This document shows, piece by piece, positions 62,420 to 64,000 of a stretch of DNA of 64,000 nucleotides. Position numbers and translations under genes: made by a program. Source of the stretch: Pelomonas sp. Root1217 (lineage in GTDB: Bacteria; Pseudomonadota; Gammaproteobacteria; Burkholderiales; Burkholderiaceae_C); the NCBI RefSeq assembly GCF_001425705.1, contig NZ_LMDC01000027.1:313515-377514 (forward strand), given 5' to 3'. The notes below the pieces were generated by a model, which ran no database searches, was not told the DNA's origin, and worked only from the letters and a program-made list of their open reading frames with translations. Every line of letters starts with the position of its first letter. Positions within the stretch are counted from its first letter, which is position 1.

Positions 62420-63547
62420 TCAGGCAAACACCCCCGCAGTGTCATGCATCCGGGCGCTGACTTCACCGAGGTGATGCAGGGTGTCGCCCCACTGCATCTC
62501 CATGACGGTCAGCCGCTTGAAGTAGTGGCTGCCGACATATTCATCGGTGACACCGATGCCGCCGTGCAACTGCGTGCACTGCTGGCCGACGAAACGCATG
62601 GCGTTGCCGAGCTGTACCTTGGCCTGCGAAACCGCCCGGCGGCGCATGGCCGGCCCATCGCCCAGGCGCAGCGTCGCGTAGTAGCTCATGGAACGCGCCA
62701 GCTCCAGCTGCATCTTCACGTCGGCGACGCGGTGGCGCAGCGCCTGAAAGCTGGCAATGGCCACGCCGAACTGCTTGCGCGTGTTCATGTACTCGACGGT
62801 CAGTGCGAGATATTTCTCCATGACGCCGACCGCCTCGGCCGCCTGTGCGGCAATGCCGATGTCGGCGGCCAGCTCCAGCAGTGCCAGCCCGTCATCAGGC
62901 CCGGCAATGAGCTGGGCAGGTGTGTTGTCCAGGTGCACTTCAGCGGCCCGGGAGCCGTCGTAGAGCGAATAGGGGCGCGTATGAACGCCGGCGGCCGAGC
63001 GCTCGACCAGGTAGAGGGCAATGCCTTCGGCGGCGTCATCGGCACCCGCAACGCGGGCCGGCACGATGAAGGCGTCGGCGACGTCGCCGGCCGGCACCAG
63101 GCTCTTGACGCCGGTCAGCTTGCCGTCGACGGCACGCGTGGCAACCTGATTCAGGCGGTAGCGCGATCTGGCTTCCTGGTGAGCGAGCACGACGAGGGCC
63201 TCGCCACCGGCGATGCGTGGCAGCCAAGCGGCCTGCAGTTCATCGGGCGCGCGTCCGAGCAGCGCCGGTGCGATCAGCGCGCCCTGCGCCACCGGCTCCA
63301 TGACGAGGCCGCGACCGAGCTCTTCCATGACCACCATCGCCTCGACGGCGCCAAAGCCCAAGCCGCCATGGGCCTCGGGCACGGCCAGCGCGGTCAGGCC
63401 CAGGCCGGCCAAGCCGTCCCAGACGGCGCGGTCGAAGCCGCCGGCGCGCTCTATCCTGACCCTTCGCTCGAAGGTGTAGTCCTTGTCGACGAAGCGGCGG
63501 ACGGCGTCGCGCAGGGCTTCCTGGTCTTCAGAGAAATCGAAATCCAT
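62420..63547 (-). CDS. Acyl-CoA dehydrogenase family protein
   Basis: 375 residues. FAD-dependent dehydrogenase fold: DFDFSEDQEALRDAVRRFVDKD, VPEAHGGLGFG, VEYMNTRKQFGVAIASFQALRHRVADV in outline, and QCTQLHGGIGVTDEYVGSHYFKRL. The catalytic Glu of classic ACADs is not obvious at the usual Tyr-x-x-Glu, as in CaiA/FadE-like partner subunits that pair with a second ACAD, here the gene 14 bp upstream. Confidence 0.92.
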   Translation of the reverse strand: MDFDFSEDQEALRDAVRRFVDKDYTFERRVRIERAGGFDRAVWDGLAGLGLTALAVPEAHGGLGFGAVEAMVVMEELGRGLVMEPVAQGALIAPALLGRAPDELQAAWLPRIAGGEALVVLAHQEARSRYRLNQVATRAVDGKLTGVKSLVPAGDVADAFIVPARVAGADDAAEGIALYLVERSAAGVHTRPYSLYDGSRAAEVHLDNTPAQLIAGPDDGLALLELAADIGIAAQAAEAVGVMEKYLALTVEYMNTRKQFGVAIASFQALRHRVADVKMQLELARSMSYYATLRLGDGPAMRRRAVSQAKVQLGNAMRFVGQQCTQLHGGIGVTDEYVGSHYFKRLTVMEMQWGDTLHHLGEVSARMHDTAGVFA

Positions 63548-63561
63548 GTCTTCTCTCCCCC

Positions 63562-64000
63562 TCAGCCGAGCACTGTCTGCGCGACGATGTTGCGTTGCAC
63601 TTCGTTCGAGCCGCCGTAGATCGTCGTCTTGCGGACGTTCAGGTAGTTGCCGGTCAGCGGAATCGCATGCAGCGCGCCGCCGATCCAGGCGCCGCCCAGC
63701 CACTGGTCGCCTTGCCAGCCGGCCTCCATGGCCTCGTGGATGTAGGGCAGCGCGAGCGGGCCGCCGGCCAGCATCATCAGCTCGGTGTAGCGCTGCTGAA
63801 GTTCGCTGCCGCGGATCTTGAGCAGGCCCGCGACGTCCAGGGGTTGCTTGCCGGTGCGCTCACCGGACAGCACGCGCAGGACCATCATCTCAAGCGCGAC
63901 GACATCGACCTCGCACAGCGCGATCTGGTCGCGGAAGCGCTGGTCGTCCATCAGCCCCTCCGCCTTGGCGATGCGCTTGAGCCGCTCCAGCTCGCGCTTG
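63562..64000 (-). CDS. Acyl-CoA dehydrogenase, C-terminal part (5' end outside window)
   Basis: 146 codons visible from the right edge to the stop. The end has the ACAD C-terminal pattern: ALCEVDVVALEMMVLRVLSG, LLKIRGSELQQRYTELMM and KTTIYGGSNEVQRNIVAQTVLG, where IYGGxxEVQRN is the FAD-contacting end motif. Paired with the next ACAD gene (14 bp apart), it probably forms a heteromeric enzyme in fatty-acid, steroid or terpenoid catabolism; the substrate is not readable. Confidence 0.92.
   Translation of the reverse strand, partial: KRELERLKRIAKAEGLMDDQRFRDQIALCEVDVVALEMMVLRVLSGERTGKQPLDVAGLLKIRGSELQQRYTELMMLAGGPLALPYIHEAMEAGWQGDQWLGGAWIGGALHAIPLTGNYLNVRKTTIYGGSNEVQRNIVAQTVLG

Noticed and set aside
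1-64000. tRNA, rRNA, CRISPR, transposase or integrase genes
   Set aside because: None recognised on either strand by eye; short or degenerate ones could be missed without a covariance or profile search.

Overview
The window is a high-GC, densely coded stretch of a chromosome that looks like a member of the Burkholderiales (Betaproteobacteria), probably near Roseateles, Mitsuaria, Rubrivivax or Leptothrix. That placement is inference. It rests on gene order typical of the order (DUF3579-argD-argF, rpsT/murJ, hda-HAD-pcnB-folK, rpsP-rimM-trmD-rplS, ribF-ileS-lspA), on PEP-CTERM proteins and on exported starch enzymes. I saw no tRNA, rRNA, CRISPR array, transposase or integrase.

Layout. 1-11.5 kb is a starch and glycogen-type glucan locus: an exported cyclomaltodextrinase-like GH13 enzyme (cut by the window edge), an exported alpha-amylase, and two GH13 pullulanase-type debranching enzymes. 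One of these is soluble; the other is a lipoprotein with two CBM41 modules and is followed by a PEP-CTERM protein. Four copies of a 15-bp dyad (TGTAGT-N3-ACTACA type) sit only in the two upstream regions of this locus and probably bind its regulator, which is not in the window. 11.5-17.4 kb holds a transglutaminase/TPR lipoprotein, a cupredoxin, an orphan ATP synthase c subunit, two Hsp20 genes behind a sigma-32-like promoter, and a coupled phosphoesterase and Ser/Thr kinase-USP fusion. 17.4-25.3 kb is a leftward block of exported and membrane proteins (PCuAC-like, PHP-like phosphoesterase, parvulin PPIase, HupE/UreJ, 2OG-Fe oxygenase, spermidine-synthase-like membrane protein). The last four overlap by about 4 bp each, and their joint function is not obvious.

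26-31.9 kb carries arginine biosynthesis (argD, argF with a duplicated 3' tail), rpsT and murJ. 31.9-40.4 kb carries hda, a HAD phosphatase, pcnB, folK and a phosphate transporter operon. 40.5-43.4 kb is the ribosomal and tRNA-modification operon ending in rplS, followed by a Nudix CoA pyrophosphatase. 43.5-46.9 kb is late cobalamin synthesis. 46.9-56.4 kb is mixed housekeeping: acyltransferase, S9 peptidase, Tim44-like protein, SDR, RluA, EamA exporter, quinone reductase, histidine kinase, lspA. 56.5-64 kb has a small membrane protein gene between lspA and ileS, then ileS, ribF, an RsuA-type synthase, a DUF3617 protein and two acyl-CoA dehydrogenases (the last cut by the edge).

The least explained features are palindromic repeats. 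Two ~125-nt multi-hairpin elements start at or just after stop codons (44464, 57041) and keep pairing although their stem sequences differ. A shorter repeat occurs between the phoU-like gene and pit (38313) and, in reverse orientation, in frame inside the first debranching-enzyme gene (4085).
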